Shown piece after piece: positions 1 through 11,800 of a stretch of 64,000 bases of DNA. Position 1 is the first letter of the stretch; every line of letters starts with the position of its first letter. Below the pieces are notes generated by a model. That model saw only the letters and a list, made by a program, of their open reading frames with translations. It ran no database searches and was not told the DNA's origin. Source of the stretch: Porites lobata (lineage: Eukaryota > Cnidaria > Anthozoa > Scleractinia > Poritidae). The translations under genes and the position numbers were made by a program. The DNA lies in assembly GCA_942486035.1 (NCBI GenBank), contig CALNXK010000123.1, forward strand, positions 1,500,001 to 1,564,000, written 5' to 3'.

Positions 1-2
1 AT

Positions 3-233
3 TTACCAGTGTGTGTTGCTGCTAAAGCGCATTGGTGGATTAACAGCAGAACACCCTGCATACATTGAGCCATCTTGGTGGTCAGCAGGCGCCAAGTTTG
101 GCCGCTGATAAGGCAAGGCAGGGGGACTGGGAAGTAGTAGAACTGGAGATGCTGCCATCACACGCTCGGGCCGACCTCCCTCTGCCTTCTTTATTTCTTT
201 GCGCCATTTAAAACGCCTGTTCTTGAACCAGGT
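3..233 (-). CDS. Homeobox gene, last exon (homeodomain residues 47-60 and C-terminus)
   Basis: The exon opens at a CACAG acceptor and reads TWFKNRRFKWRKEIKK, which is the end of recognition helix 3 (W48, F49, K50, N51, R53). A Pro/Ala-rich tail of about 60 residues follows and ends at TAA (3-5). It joins in phase 0 to the exon at 845-1035. The product is expected to be a nuclear sequence-specific DNA-binding transcription factor. Lysine at homeodomain position 50 is the residue that in Bicoid, Goosecoid and Otx proteins favours TAATCC-type sites, so a similar preference is inferred here. I do not recognise the family, because outside helix 3 it looks divergent. The gene continues upstream on the minus strand, and its 3' UTR lies beyond the left edge. 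Confidence 0.9.
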   Translation of the reverse strand, partial: TWFKNRRFKWRKEIKKAEGGRPERVMAASPVLLLPSPPALPYQRPNLAPADHQDGSMYAGCSAVNPPMRFSSNTHW

Positions 234-439
234 CTGTGAAAGCATTAACCGGATGTCAAAATAAGTCAAAAAAATAAAAAGGTGGCCTTTCTCCGTTTCC
301 TATTGGCTTTTGTTCATACCCAGCTATATCGTTGACCAATTCTGGATGACTTTTGCGATATCAGATAAAATGACATCAATAGTATAGACTATCGCCACAA
401 AAATGGGCTGCAATCGAGAAGTCCTGGGACAAGGTTGCA

Positions 440-565
440 TTAGCTTAAAGTGGCGAAACATTTTACTTGTTTTGCGACAACGAAATAGCCAAACTTCTGC
501 CTAATACCAGAGCAAGAACAGGAAGACTGCAACTCAACGGACGATAACTGACATGTGAAGAATAT
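440..565 (-). repeat. Dispersed repeat, copy 1
   Basis: This stretch resembles 24,590-24,700 in the same orientation: both contain a run close to GCAAGAACAGSAAGAC followed by CAACTCRACGGAC. The two copies sit in introns of unrelated genes, so it is probably a fragment of an interspersed element. The family is not recognised. Confidence 0.45.
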
Positions 566-631
566 CTTCAAGGCTTCTAGAAATGTTAAAATAGTTATAT
601 CCAGCATTTGCAGAGGGACAGGCAAATGAAG

Positions 632-736
632 CTGGGAAACTGTCCACCTACCCCTCCCCTAAGCCAACATTTTGCACTAAGTGAGAAGTAAGGGTTAATT
701 TTGGCTTAGGGGAGGGGTAGGTGTGCAGTTTCCCAG
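632..736. mobile_element. 105-bp foldback MITE in the homeobox intron
   Basis: Two arms of about 38 bp (632-671 and 699-736), both containing the block CTACCCCTCCCCTAAGCCAA, face each other around a 27-bp loop and begin and end with CTGGGAAAC/GTTTCCCAG. This compact palindromic form is a very common miniature element type in anthozoan genomes. It has no coding capacity. It lies in the intron that splits the homeodomain. Confidence 0.8.
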
Positions 737-844
737 AAACGCACAATGATAACTGTGAAAGCTCGTTGAAATAAGGCCTTTAAATGTGCTAACACTAAGA
801 TATGATAAATTGTTTAGGTGCTCATTAACACTTGCAATACTCAC

Positions 845-1035
845 CTGTACAATAGCCGGAGACAATCCAAGTTTGAAGGCCAAAGCATCTCGTTCTTCAC
901 TAGTCAAGTACAAAGAGGAGAGAAAAGAATTCTCCAATGCAACTTTTTGGTAGATAGAAAACTGGGTGCGAGAAATCTTTCCCTTTCGTCCAGCTACATT
1001 ACTTGTGTTGACTACCTCAGACTGTAACTGGTATT
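845..1035 (-). CDS. Homeobox gene, penultimate exon (homeodomain residues 1-46)
   Basis: The acceptor is TTCCAG and the donor is CAG|GTGAGT, giving 191 nt that enter in phase 1 and leave in phase 0. The exon encodes a short leader (EYQLQSEVVNTSNVAGRK), then homeodomain helices 1 and 2 with the core residues R5, F8, L16, F20, Y25 and L40, ending SPAIVQ at residue 46. Joined to the next exon it gives a homeodomain of exactly 60 residues. An intron between residues 46 and 47 is a recurrent position in several animal homeobox classes, notably Paired-like genes. The exon carrying the start codon is not identified. One weak candidate with a compatible phase-1 donor lies near 8,587-8,866. Confidence 0.88.
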
Positions 1036-4000
1036 CTGGAATGAAGTACAATATTTTGAAATTTAACAGGGTAAAGTTAGATGGCTCCGTCGAGAGGTTG
1101 GATTACACTGTATTTTGTAGCATTTGCAAGCTATTCAACCACAGATTTTTGGTCTGATTTGTCAATGTGGGGTATATAACCAAATTTTAAAGTAGGTTTT
1201 GGAACGCCAAATTTCACAGAGCTGTCTGTGAATAAAGAAATTGCCATAATAACTGATGTAAAGACAAACTGATTGATCCATAGGTTTTCCTCCCGGAAAA
1301 ATGCTAGAGAATGCAAAAAGAACAACAAAGCAACAACAAAAGCACCCAAACATTGTTGAAAGTATAACAAAATGGGCTGCGAAGACTGGACCTGAAAAGA
1401 GCAGCAGAAACTGACTTTGCCCGGTGATAAACGAAAGTCCACAAAAGTGTACTTGTGTACGTTGGGACACTACTCACGCATGGATGTAAAGGTCGTCCCT
1501 TACATTTGCATTTTACGTCGACCTTGTGAGAGTAATGTTTATTCAGTTAGTGATATACTGGTAAGCGACAAAATATCCAATTCATTCCTGCCAACAATAG
1601 TCGAACCTTAGGCTTGGATAAATGGAACAGCATCGCAATAAGAATTTTCCCATCCCCACAGATTGTTTCAAACCTTGTTGGTTTGATTTGATGGTTTCAC
1701 ATCTTATTTGTTCCTTGATAACAGCTCAGTTTTGCAGTAAAGTATACGATAGCTGTTTTAGCCGCCTGCCAGTTCTGAACAGTGGTAAGCTCGTCAAGGT
1801 TACGAGAAGAACGTTAAAGCCAAGCCCGCGAAGTAACTCTTGCCGAACCATTTCCGAAAACACTAGAATTCTCTCTAGCCAATAAGAAGCAGGGATAACA
1901 AATGATTCTGGAACAGGTTTGGTAAGAGTAACTGCCTAAAAGCTCTAGTTACTTTTGTTTGACTGTAATGAATTTTAAATGAATATAATAATCTGCAGTG
2001 AACTGTCCCAGGCCGGTTTTTGTGAAAAAAAAAAAAATAAAAAAATAAAACCATTGGTAATGTAATTAGTATAATTAGGAAAAACAACTTTGTTTTTCTT
2101 GGTAAACATTATCCCTGCTAATGTTGACAAACTCGAAATGGAAATAAAAAGATTTTACAAGGAAGAAAGTGAGGAACAAACAAAGAAAACAAGATAAATA
2201 TTTTGATTTGTTCTTGCTACGGGTTACCCAAGGCGAAAATGTTTTGGAAAGTGAACGCGATTTCCCATATATATGGTGATAGCATTATCGTTATACTCAG
2301 TCGCTTTGCCGTTTCTCCGGGAAATGAGGAGGTCTATCCGTACATATAAGTACAAGAACGGGTAAATTACCCGTACACGTTCGGGGAAACGGTGTATTTT
2401 AAAGTCTTAATTACTAAATTAATACTATTATTTTTTTAGATTATCGATTATCCTTTTTGGTGGTACAAAGCGCCGTCGCTAGAGGCACGTTATGTCATCC
2501 GCTGAGACAAACCTAGAAAGGGAATGTTTTTTGTATTTTCAGTGTGGAGGTTCTGAGATGATTTTCGTTTTCAAATCAATTTAAGAATTTTGATGGTATA
2601 TTCATGGTGAGAAGAAATAGCAAATAAATTAGAAGCGACATCTATCAAATTGTTCGCTTAGAAAGGTGGATAACGCTACCTATTTGATGAATAGGTATTT
2701 ATCCGGTAAATAGCGATCTTTTGAATAACCAGCGCGGGACCTGGGGCCTGAAGAAAAAGTCAACGAATGCCTTTACACTTTTCATCCTGTCTCTTGGAAA
2801 ACGACACTGAAAAACCTGAGTAGAAATTGTTGGATCTCTGTTTAATGGCTAGGTTTTAGGATATTTGAAATGAGCGATGTAAGAAGAAACAAGGCGCAGA
2901 GCAGTTTATGTTTGTTGTTTCAACATTTCTTTCCTTGATATTTTTTTAAGTGGAGAATTCTAGGCAGTTTAGCGGAGCCAGACTGATTCTCTGATCCTGT
3001 TTATTGCAAACTACTTTTGGCCGAAAATTCAAAATCTGCTTTCTGTTCAGTTAAGGGAGTAAAATAAAAAAGTGTATTCGTTATTCCCCTAACTGCATAG
3101 ACAACCTTGCTACATTGATACTTTTAAAATCCCAGCCGTACAGTAATCCTTGAAGCTATTTCTCTGTTCAACAAATGTTCGTCGCATAAATCTACCTGGA
3201 AACCGGTAAGGCCCTTTTTGTTTTGCACGTTGGCTCTCGACACGTAAAACAGAAATCACTGATTAACCTCGATGACAGCATGCTGTATGTGAAGATATCG
3301 ATAAACCAAATTAAGAGAAATATTCAGATGGCCTACTAGTTACCCAAGAATGTCAAAATAAAAGCTGGTAAAATATGGTAACAGAAAAAGTCACACAGAT
3401 GTGATGAGTCTCTCACCTTCATGCCGCGAACTACGTGGAAAGCATTCCTTCATGGATTGTACATGATTTGGAGTTGAAAACTGCTCACACGGATAAACAA
3501 ATTTTTCGTAATTATTGCCGGCCATTCTGTGTGTAGTTCCTCTGCTAGATCTCTCAGCAGCTAGAGTGTTTTTCTCTTCTGGTCGTTGGGCATTTTTTGT
3601 TAACTTGGTGAAATCTCTGCCCTTATTGGTTACTTTTCGACTCTGACGTAATGAAATTAAGAATGTTTGTTTTCCTGCATCATTGTCGCTTCACTATGTT
3701 GTTAAAATTAAGGCGAATTATTTTAATTGTTAGAATCACTATGAGATAATAAATTCCCTTGACCACGACCTCTCGCTCACTTTGTATGGCCAGAAATATT
3801 TTCAATCGCCAAGTCATTCACTCCGTTAAATTTTTAGTTAAGCTTCTGACGTGTGTACCGTGGCGGAAAATTAAAGGAAGAAAGCCACAATTTATTTGTT
3901 CGTCGCGTTCAGCTACAAACTACCAATCATGTGTAATCGGTCAAACATCAAAAAAGGCAACCGATACATAATGCGTCATATGACAGAAGAGAGTATGAAT

Positions 4001-5300
4001 AACAACCAAGCATCTGAAATCGCTTACAAATCAAAGAAAGATGAATTGAAAAGTCTATTATCTGGTAAGTTATGTTATTCTAACAGTGAAAGGTTTGAAC
4101 CGGCCACGAGTCATTTTGTGAGTGTAGTCCCGAGGCAGAGGCCTTCAACTCTGAGGGTGACTACCACACAGGTTGTCGAAAGTTCAGTCACTATAAACAA
4201 TAGTCCTATTCAGGACTACGTTCACCCGAACCTACTTGTATTCTCACAGCCAGTAAGAACAAACGTTGAGGCCTGTATCTCTTTGTAATAGATAACTGAT
4301 CAATGACAAAGAAAAGGGTCGGTATACAAAAAAAATATGCCTTTTCTAACCTGGGGTAATTGTCTTTGTCACCGTTCAGCGACAGTTTCCAACGATTCAT
4401 CGTTTTTAAATTAAGAAATATCTTTACAGTAGAAAATCTTGTCCCTAGAGAGCTCCATGCACATGTAGTAATAGAATTTTCTTGTACTTGCTGTTGCGCT
4501 ATTACATTGAAAAAAAGGTCTCGACATTTTTTCAACACGCGTCCGTGAGCATCTCCTTCCAACAAGTCGGCTTTCCCCCTTTCAAACGTGTACAGAGTTT
4601 GGGACATTGCGTTTTATCCTGTTCTGCTGCCCAATACTTTGAAATTATATGGACTCTGCCTCCACGAAATTTCAGCTTGAAATTTCAGGAAGTTATGCAC
4701 ATCTCTTCGGAAAAGACCTAATCTTACTGGAGTCAGTCTTTATATGTTAACTTAACACTTACCCTTCAAGCTTTTTTTATACGATCTTTCTTTGTTACTG
4801 ACTTTTACTTGTAATCATATTGTATGATTTATACATCTCTCGGTTTTTCATAAATTTTACAATTTAAAAAATTATTTTGTTACTGAGAAAGATGTGGGAC
4901 TCCTCAACACATGTTTTACAAATTACAATATAACGTGATCTCGTAATTTTTAATTTAACCGGTAAATTTTGTTACATCTGTTTCATTTGTTTGGTCATTT
5001 ACGTTTCCTTCCCCTTTCAAAAGCTTGTTGAGTTAACTTCACAATAACCCCCCCCCCCAATTATTTTTGGTTTGCAGTCATGTGACAAGGCAGCCAAGTT
5101 GGTGGTCTATGCAATAGGATTTTTTCTTGAAAATGGGGTTTAGTTCCCAGAGGAGAAAAATGCTTTTGTTCTTCACCACTAACATGGTCGCCATGACGTC
5201 ACCTGCAAACCAGCCATTGCGACCACTAAAGGATTATGAAAATATGGTGGTAGCAAGAAGGTTTTCAAACGAAAAGAGACAAAAGAATATGGCTGTTTCA
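1036..5300. other. No gene recognised; homeobox upstream or intron region
   Basis: The only open frames are short, AT-rich and without recognisable domains. The one recognisable element is a Penelope-type end motif at 4,150-4,232. The region may be intron or 5' flank of the homeobox gene, whose first exon was not found. A run of ten cytosines occurs near 5,049. Confidence 0.4.
4150..4232 (+). mobile_element. Solo copy of the Penelope-type terminal motif
   Basis: The segment carries the ordered blocks ACTCTGAGGGTGACTACCAC, CAGGTTGTCGAAAG, TCAGTCACT and CCTATTCAGGACTACG. The same blocks bound the GIY-YIG fragment at 32.3-33.7 kb and recur near 40,255-40,330. There is no coding sequence next to it, so it is probably a terminal relic of one of these elements. 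Confidence 0.55.
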
Positions 5301-5805
5301 ACTGAGTACTGGGGAAGCGGGGTGTAGAGGGTTTCCCAGTGTATTTCTATTTCTTTCTCCCTGTTCTTCTGTCAGCTTTGCAGCCGAACCATGCCTGCGT
5401 TGCAGCCGGCCCTAGTATTACCTTATACTAGACCATTATACAGAAGGTTTAGAGTGTCTGCGACGCAGGGCAAAGCCGAACCCTCCTACGAACATCTTGT
5501 TTTACCATGCTCTTCGCCGGCAGCCAGTTTACCGGTTAAGATTCCAAGGTCACTTTTTCTGTATATAGCGAAAACTGATTTCTGTTTTTCTTTACAAAAA
5601 AGGGCGGATAAACAGTTACATGTAAACTGGGCTAAGTTACATTATACATCATGACCTGCTATAGGTACTGTAATCTCACACGTGAGTTTATCGATGACGT
5701 AATTTCGGTAATTTCCTTCTATTATTTTATCGATGTCTTTTTGTGTATACAACAAAAAGAACGTTACACGGTGGCTTGAAGATATGAATTTTATTTTCGA
5801 GTGGC

Positions 5806-6720
5806 ACATACTGACATCCTCAAGTCCATGGTGTTTCGGGCGAGAAAAATGTCTATACAAAAGATCATCCTTGTTTCTACCCTCAAAAGAAAGCCTTGAA
5901 TGCGCTCTAAAACGGGCCCTACGATTGTTAAACCTAAGCCTAAATTTTGTTGTTGTTGACCCAACGTACTGCGCATGACAAAGACATTTCGAAGACCCAA
6001 GAGCCTGGGGGACTACCTAGTACACGCTCAACTTAGGCCGTCAACGCGTCTGGAGCGGAGCTCGAAGGGGACAGTGGTGTGTGGTAAGAGACGATGCCAC
6101 GTCTGTAAGTACCTGGAACCGAGAGAAAGGTTTATCTCTTACAGAACTGGAAAGCGGTATACAATTAACTACGAACTGGACTGTAATAGTAGTAATGTTA
6201 TCTACTTGTTGTCCTGTAAGGTTTGTCATGCGCAGTACGTTGGGTCAATAACAACAAAATTTAGGGTTAGGTTTAACAATCATAAGGCCCGTTTTAGAGC
6301 GCATTCATTGCTTTCTTTTGAGGGTAGAAACAAGGATGATCTTTTATATAGACATTTTTCTTGCCCGGGACACCATGGTCTTGAGGATGTCAGTATACAG
6401 TTAATTGACAGAGTGTCCGGGAAAGAATCAGCTCTCCTGGATAAAGAAGGCCAGTGGGCCAATAGGTTGAACTGTATTCAGCCTCAGGGCTTGAATATAA
6501 GTGATTTTTTTTACAGCCAGAATAGGGCGACTAGGTCTTGCGTCCGGTAAGAGCGCGCGCGTGTTTATCTTCCTTTGTAGCGCGTGCAAGTTCTCAAATT
6601 TGTTTGTTATTATGTAATCATAGTATGTGATGCTTGCAACGGCCATTCACCCTGATGAACGCCGTTTAACACGGTCGAAACATAGGTGAGAGACTAAGAA
6701 CATATTATTTTACTCTTCAC
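5806..6720 (+). mobile_element. Penelope-like retroelement fragment with inverted duplication
   Basis: This is a 3' fragment of a Penelope-like element. The segment 5,806-5,980 is the reverse complement of 6,222-6,399, so part of the coding region is present twice, head to head, around a 241-bp spacer. The intact copy encodes the C-terminal endonuclease (5,975-6,550). About 100 bp after its stop there is a CTGATGA...GAAAC motif (near 6,652-6,683) that resembles a decayed hammerhead ribozyme core. No reverse transcriptase catalytic region is visible, so the copy is dead on arrival. Confidence 0.75.
5975..6550 (+). pseudogene. Penelope-like element, GIY-YIG endonuclease C-terminal fragment
   Basis: This is an open frame of 191 codons. 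It starts with the connector FRRPKSLGDYLVHAQLR, then has the zinc-finger-like CGKRRCHVCKYL and the GIY-YIG nuclease core with NVIYLLSCKVCHAQYVG followed by FRVRFNNHK. In Penelope-like elements this domain nicks target DNA for reverse transcription. The reverse transcriptase that should precede it is absent, and the apparent ATG lies at the end of the inverted arm. The frame is therefore a truncated remnant although it contains no internal stop. Confidence 0.8.
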
Positions 6721-7180
6721 TTGTGGTACCGTATATATTTCTAACTTGACTTTGCCGCCTCTCACGGTTACATAGTAACGCATGGTAACGGGCACCGCTG
6801 GAATTAGGTCTCCATTGTATAGTAGTAACAGTACTAGGAATCGTTCCTATCGCAGATTCCAAGAACAAGTTTCCACATAAAATTCTGTTGATGTACCACA
6901 ATGCAAACATGAATTTAATTCATTGGTGATGATGTAAGAAGTAAGAAGCTGACGTGAAATAAAAAAATTCATTTTTCATAAAGCATAGGTACCAAATTCA
7001 AAGTGTTGTGTTTATTACTGTCAAATATTTTCCATGCATGTTTGAATAGACAAAGCTAATTACCTTGGCTGTGGGATGGTCTTCAAAATTAAGGGCCGGT
7101 TGAATAAATCTCTTCGTCGGACGTAAACGCTATTATGCCGTTTGGTCCAGTCAAACGTTTTAATTATCAGTTTAACCACA

Positions 7181-7590
7181 GGTGGCCCAAGCGTAAAATG
7201 AGAGTTTGTATAAGAAAGAAAGAGTTTAAAACTTAGATGAATAAATGACGTAAAAGCGATAAAAATTATCAATAAAGTGTGAATATTGTTACCTGGAGTA
7301 GTCGTCTTTGTTTTTCGGAAATTTCAGCGCGATTTGAGTACTTTTACATCAACATCTGATCTGACAGTGTAATAATAAGAGTCAAGGCACAGGTAGCCCA
7401 AGCGTAATATGAGAGTTTGTATGGGAAGTAATGAGTTTGAAACTTACATGAAATAAATGAACTAAAAGCGATGAAAGTTATTAATAAAGTGTAAATATTG
7501 TTACCTCGTGTCGTTGTGTTTGTTTTTACGAAGTTTCAGCGCGATTTGAGTACTTTTACATCATTTGACCTGACAGGGTAATAATAAGAG
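7181..7590. repeat. About 210-bp direct tandem duplication, two copies
   Basis: Two diverged copies follow each other (7,181-7,391 and 7,392-about 7,590). Both begin with CCCAAGCGTAA and contain GAGAGTTTGTA, AATATTGTTACCT and TTTCAGCGCGATTTGAGTAC. There is no coding frame, and the function is unknown. Confidence 0.75.
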
Positions 7591-7879
7591 ACAAGGTAGT
7601 ACAGAATCGCCCGATCGACCTTCAGAGCTGCTCATAATCAGCTCCAAATTTCACGCGAAAAAACAAACACACTTACATTTTACGCCGCCGAATCCACAAA
7701 GTGATGCCTTAAGATCACCTTCCTGCAATCCGTTCCGGTAAAGCTTGAGCCTGGATCGCATAACTCGACCGAAAAGATCAACTACAGTTCAAAAATCGGC
7801 GCCATTTATCCGTGGCTTGTAAAAGTGTAACTTTTCAACCATTTTGTCGTTCGTCGGTGACTGGGCGCTAGCGTCAACA

Positions 7880-8092
7880 AATAACTTACCGGGAGAGGGT
7901 GACATTTCTTCGTTAAGACAAATCTCTACGCGCCCGCCTCCCAGCAAGGAGGAAAATTTAAAAAACACTCCGAGTTTTCAAACAGCTGATGCAAACATTA
8001 TAATTTTTTTAAATTTCCTCCTTGCTGGGAGGTAGGTGCTTAGAGATTCGTCTTAACGAATAAATATCACCCTCTCCCAGTGAGTTATTAGT
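7880..8092. mobile_element. 213-bp foldback element
   Basis: Arms of about 82 bp (7,880-7,961 and 8,011-8,092) share GGGAGAGGGTGA and CCTCCCAGCAAGGAGGAAA in inverse orientation around a 49-bp loop. It is non-coding, and the size and form fit a MITE. Confidence 0.75.
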
Positions 8093-8103
8093 TACCGTGC
8101 TAG

Positions 8104-8179
8104 CAGAGTCGCTTCGATCTTTCCTAGATAAGTCGGGAAAGAGGAAGCGACTTATCTAGGAATATCGAAGGGACTCTGT
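8104..8179. repeat. Hairpin of two about 31-bp arms
   Basis: The arms at 8,104-8,135 and 8,149-8,179 (CAGAGTCGCTTCGAT inverted as ATCGAAGGGACTCTG, with CCTAGATAAGTCG inside) form a stem directly beside the preceding foldback. It may be a second MITE or the end of the first. Confidence 0.6.
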
Positions 8180-8586
8180 TCTTCTCTGTTCGCAGGGTAG
8201 TTATTACTATTAAATACTGTTAGCCACAACCTATTTGGTTTCTTTAGAAAATAAGATCCTATTTTAGAACCTAAAGAGCCTAAATTCGTGCTATTACCAT
8301 TTATGCAAGATCCTGTTTAGGCTTCCTTGGGAAAATGCAGGTTCTTGCTCGCGGGTTTTTACTGTGTCAACACAGAAGTCACAGAAGAGAAGTGGCGAAA
8401 TGATGGGAACCATTCACATCCATGTCAGTTTAAACAAACTGTCTTTTGTTTTCTGCATATCACAGAAACCACTGTCTTTCGAGTGTTTGATGTGGTTTGT
8501 CAAAATGTCAGCACTGAATTCTTGAAATAAAGCCAAAGAAAAAATTCACGATATTGACGTTAAGACGGAAGGCATTACCAGACCAT

Positions 8587-8866
8587 GACCATTGCGAGTC
8601 CTTGACCTTGGTGGATAATTGATAAATTTGATAATCTCCTTCAACATTAATAAAATTAAGGACATATGATTGACACTCAACTCTTTTGGGAACAACCGAT
8701 CTAGGAGTAGATCTTAAAATATCTTTAGAGGGATTACGATGGGTATAGGGCCTATATGGGGGATTCGTTCTCTGATCTTTATCCTCTCGTCTCCGTTCAT
8801 AGTTTCGCGGGTGGATTACAGCTTTTGACAGGTAATAATTATAGCCGAAGCGTTTAGTACAGTTAG
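8587..8866 (-). CDS. Possible exon of unknown gene
   Basis: The frame is open for about 93 codons, between a TTTGTTAG acceptor and a TCTG|GTAATG donor. It encodes an Arg/Pro-rich stretch (YERRREDKDQ, then NPPYRPYTHRNPSKD) of the composition seen in disordered regions. It enters and leaves in phase 1, which would fit the homeobox exon at 845-1035, but 7.5 kb separates them and there is no homology support. It may be a chance open frame. Confidence 0.2.
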
Positions 8867-8869
8867 GAT

Positions 8870-11800
8870 CTAACAAACCAGTTTACGCGTAAATCATTTA
8901 ACTTCATTTTCCGGGTTACTTTGACAAGATTGAATAAAACCGATAAAAAGAATTCCTTTCTTTTCACTGTTAAGGTGGCTCCGTCATTAATACAGGCGCA
9001 TTTAGCTGTGACGAAGTTTTCATCTTTCGTTTTTAACACGATGGCTGAGAAACTTTGCAAAGAAAACAACTGATATAATTCGTTAATACTACGAAATATT
9101 CTGATTTCATTGATGGTAAATATACTTCGCTAAATTGGCGCTTACAAAGAAAATCGCGTCTAGTAAAAAAATTTGCTGATATTTTTTACTGAAATTTCTG
9201 GTATCGGCTTTAATTGATATTATAAATATGCCAAAGAAATTTTAGAAAAATTGTTGGAGTCTGTAACTAAAAGTCGCTCAAAATTCATCTATTAAATTGT
9301 TTTGGAATTTCAAAAATAAATTACTATCAGGTAGAAGGAGACACCAGTTTGAATTTTCTGGACAAGTAAATTCAATGTTTGCTTGCTAATTCTTAAAACA
9401 AAAGCCGATTGCCTATCGTGCTATTCTTTAAAAGGTACTTTTTAGTTTTAGAAGCACTATAAATTGCTCCAAACTTTGCTCTGAAGTAGAATGACTTGTT
9501 TCTCGACATTTTTAAAATATCCCTTGGCAGTTTTGGCTCAAACTCCTGCTAGATACATTTTGATGTATTGCAATGCATTTTCAACGACTTTTACTACTGT
9601 TCGTTGTTTCCAACTCAGGAAAAGGTATTGAGATTGGACGCTACCTCGTATCAGAGCTCAGATAGAACTGTCCAGCATCTTTGTTTATGACTACAAAATG
9701 GGCACGAGTGGCAGTTCACAGTGCAAAATAAAATAATAATAAAATTATCGCAAAAATACTGCCCCTGAATAAAATTACAACACTAAAATTTTTGTCACTC
9801 CTTCTTTCAATGAATGGGTAGTTTTTTCTTGATTATTATGTTTTGCTCTGCAATACATGTTTATTCAGATCGGTTCGCAGACATGGGCATCATTGTCATT
9901 CGTCCCCCCTGGGTGAGGTGCGAATTCGTCGCAGAGCTGCCGCTCGTGCTCATTTTTTTCTGGTCATAAACAAAGGTGCGCATGGTTCTATGTGAGTTTC
10001 GATACAAGGTAGCTTACAGTCCCTATAACTTTTTCCTGAATTGGAAGCAACTTTTTTCAGTTCACCCGTGTTAAACTAATAGTTAATTATTCTATAAGAC
10101 ATAAGACACTTTCTGTAAATAACCTTTAAATTCTCTGAACTATGATTTGTATTCTGTCTTAGACATTCAAAAAGCATCAAAAAATACTTTCCAGGCCACT
10201 ACATTCAATGACTTGCCCAGAAATGTAAGGACTTTTCAAGGAAAAATGGAATTCAAGGACTTTTCAAGGACTTCCGCTAAAAATCAAGGACTTTTCAAGA
10301 TTGTGCGAACCCTGGTAATGCAAGCTAGTTCTATTCGTTGAGTTAGCTTCGTATCACCTACCTTTTGACAATAAAGAAATTAATTCATGAAAAAGATTCA
10401 AATAGTGGACAATTGCGACTGCCAGTGATCAACAGCTAAGTTATTTTTCAAGGTTTTTAATAGTATGAACATGTAGTGGGGCGCTTCTGATCACTTTGTT
10501 TAAGTGTGTTCTGGAGCTCCTGATATCCTCCTCTTTCACCAGCCAACTGATGATGTCTCCAAAAGTCAACTCTTTTTTATGCTTGTTAAAATTGTTACCT
10601 AACTGTTGCCCAACTGATCAAGAGTTTATAATGTACTTATACACGGTTCACAAGAATAATAAATAATCACTGAGCCAATATAAGCGGGTCTTATCCAAGA
10701 AAAAAACTTCCAAATTTAGCTCAATGTAATATTAAAAGAATAAACTGGTTTTGAGTACATTTTGCACATTAGGGTTAAAAAGTGAAGTCGCTGTTTGATA
10801 TTAATAATTATTTGTTTCTTTTAATATTAGAAATAATTGGAATAATTTCGAAAACTCACTGTTTTCTTTTCTCAAAACTTCACAAGCTTTAAAAGTTTAT
10901 CATGCCAGCTAAGGGTGCAAAAAATTAAACAAATAAACAAGCTTAACTACATAAATAAATTCTGCAGCTCGGCCAGTACTTCTTTGTTCTAGGACAAGCC
11001 AGTACACAAACAAAATTAAGTGCTAAAGCTTATGCAAGAAAAGGCTTCTTTGATCGCTCTAACACTGTGTAGTAAAAGCTCTATAACTAAGCACACTGAA
11101 CTGATGGCATCATTGCGCTCATTGCCCGCTTTCGTGCCACCAAGAAACAAGCCACAAGAGTCATCGCTCGGCTATATTACAAAGATTTGCTTTTTTTCAA
11201 ACGTAATAAGGTAATATTGAAGTAAATCGTTTACGTACCATCGAAGAAAAGTCGCCAAAACTCCAGCCATGCTCTTTTTCTCTCAGTCATATTTCTGCTA
11301 AAACTTACGATCAAAACAATAAAAAACCTCGCCGAGATGGTCAAAGGCGTTATCTTTGATCCCTGGTCTAGTTAAAATTCCTTACTAACAAGACTTGCAC
11401 TTCTAACACATTCACCGAATTCTTCCTTCGTGAGTTTATCAGATCAATTTCACGTCGCAAAAGTGCATCCCTCGCGCTGGTACGCTTGGTAAACAAATGA
11501 TGTCACGGACATGCGCAGGACGTTATTCAGCCCTGTCGTGTAGCCATGCAATAACTCTCACCCCAGTCCACCCCCTTATATCCCAAGCACTGACCTACAG
11601 TGTGTAAACAAGGCCTAGTTCATAATTTCTTTTGCTGCCTTTACAGGCTTAAAAATGCTGCACAGACTAACTTTTATCGTTTTATCTTACCCGTAACAAG
11701 GTGGAATTCAATTCAAGCCTTTAGAATTTGATCCAATTCATCTTCCTAGAACTTAATAAAGCACCTTATACTTCAGTAGTTAAATGAATCAGGCATTCAA

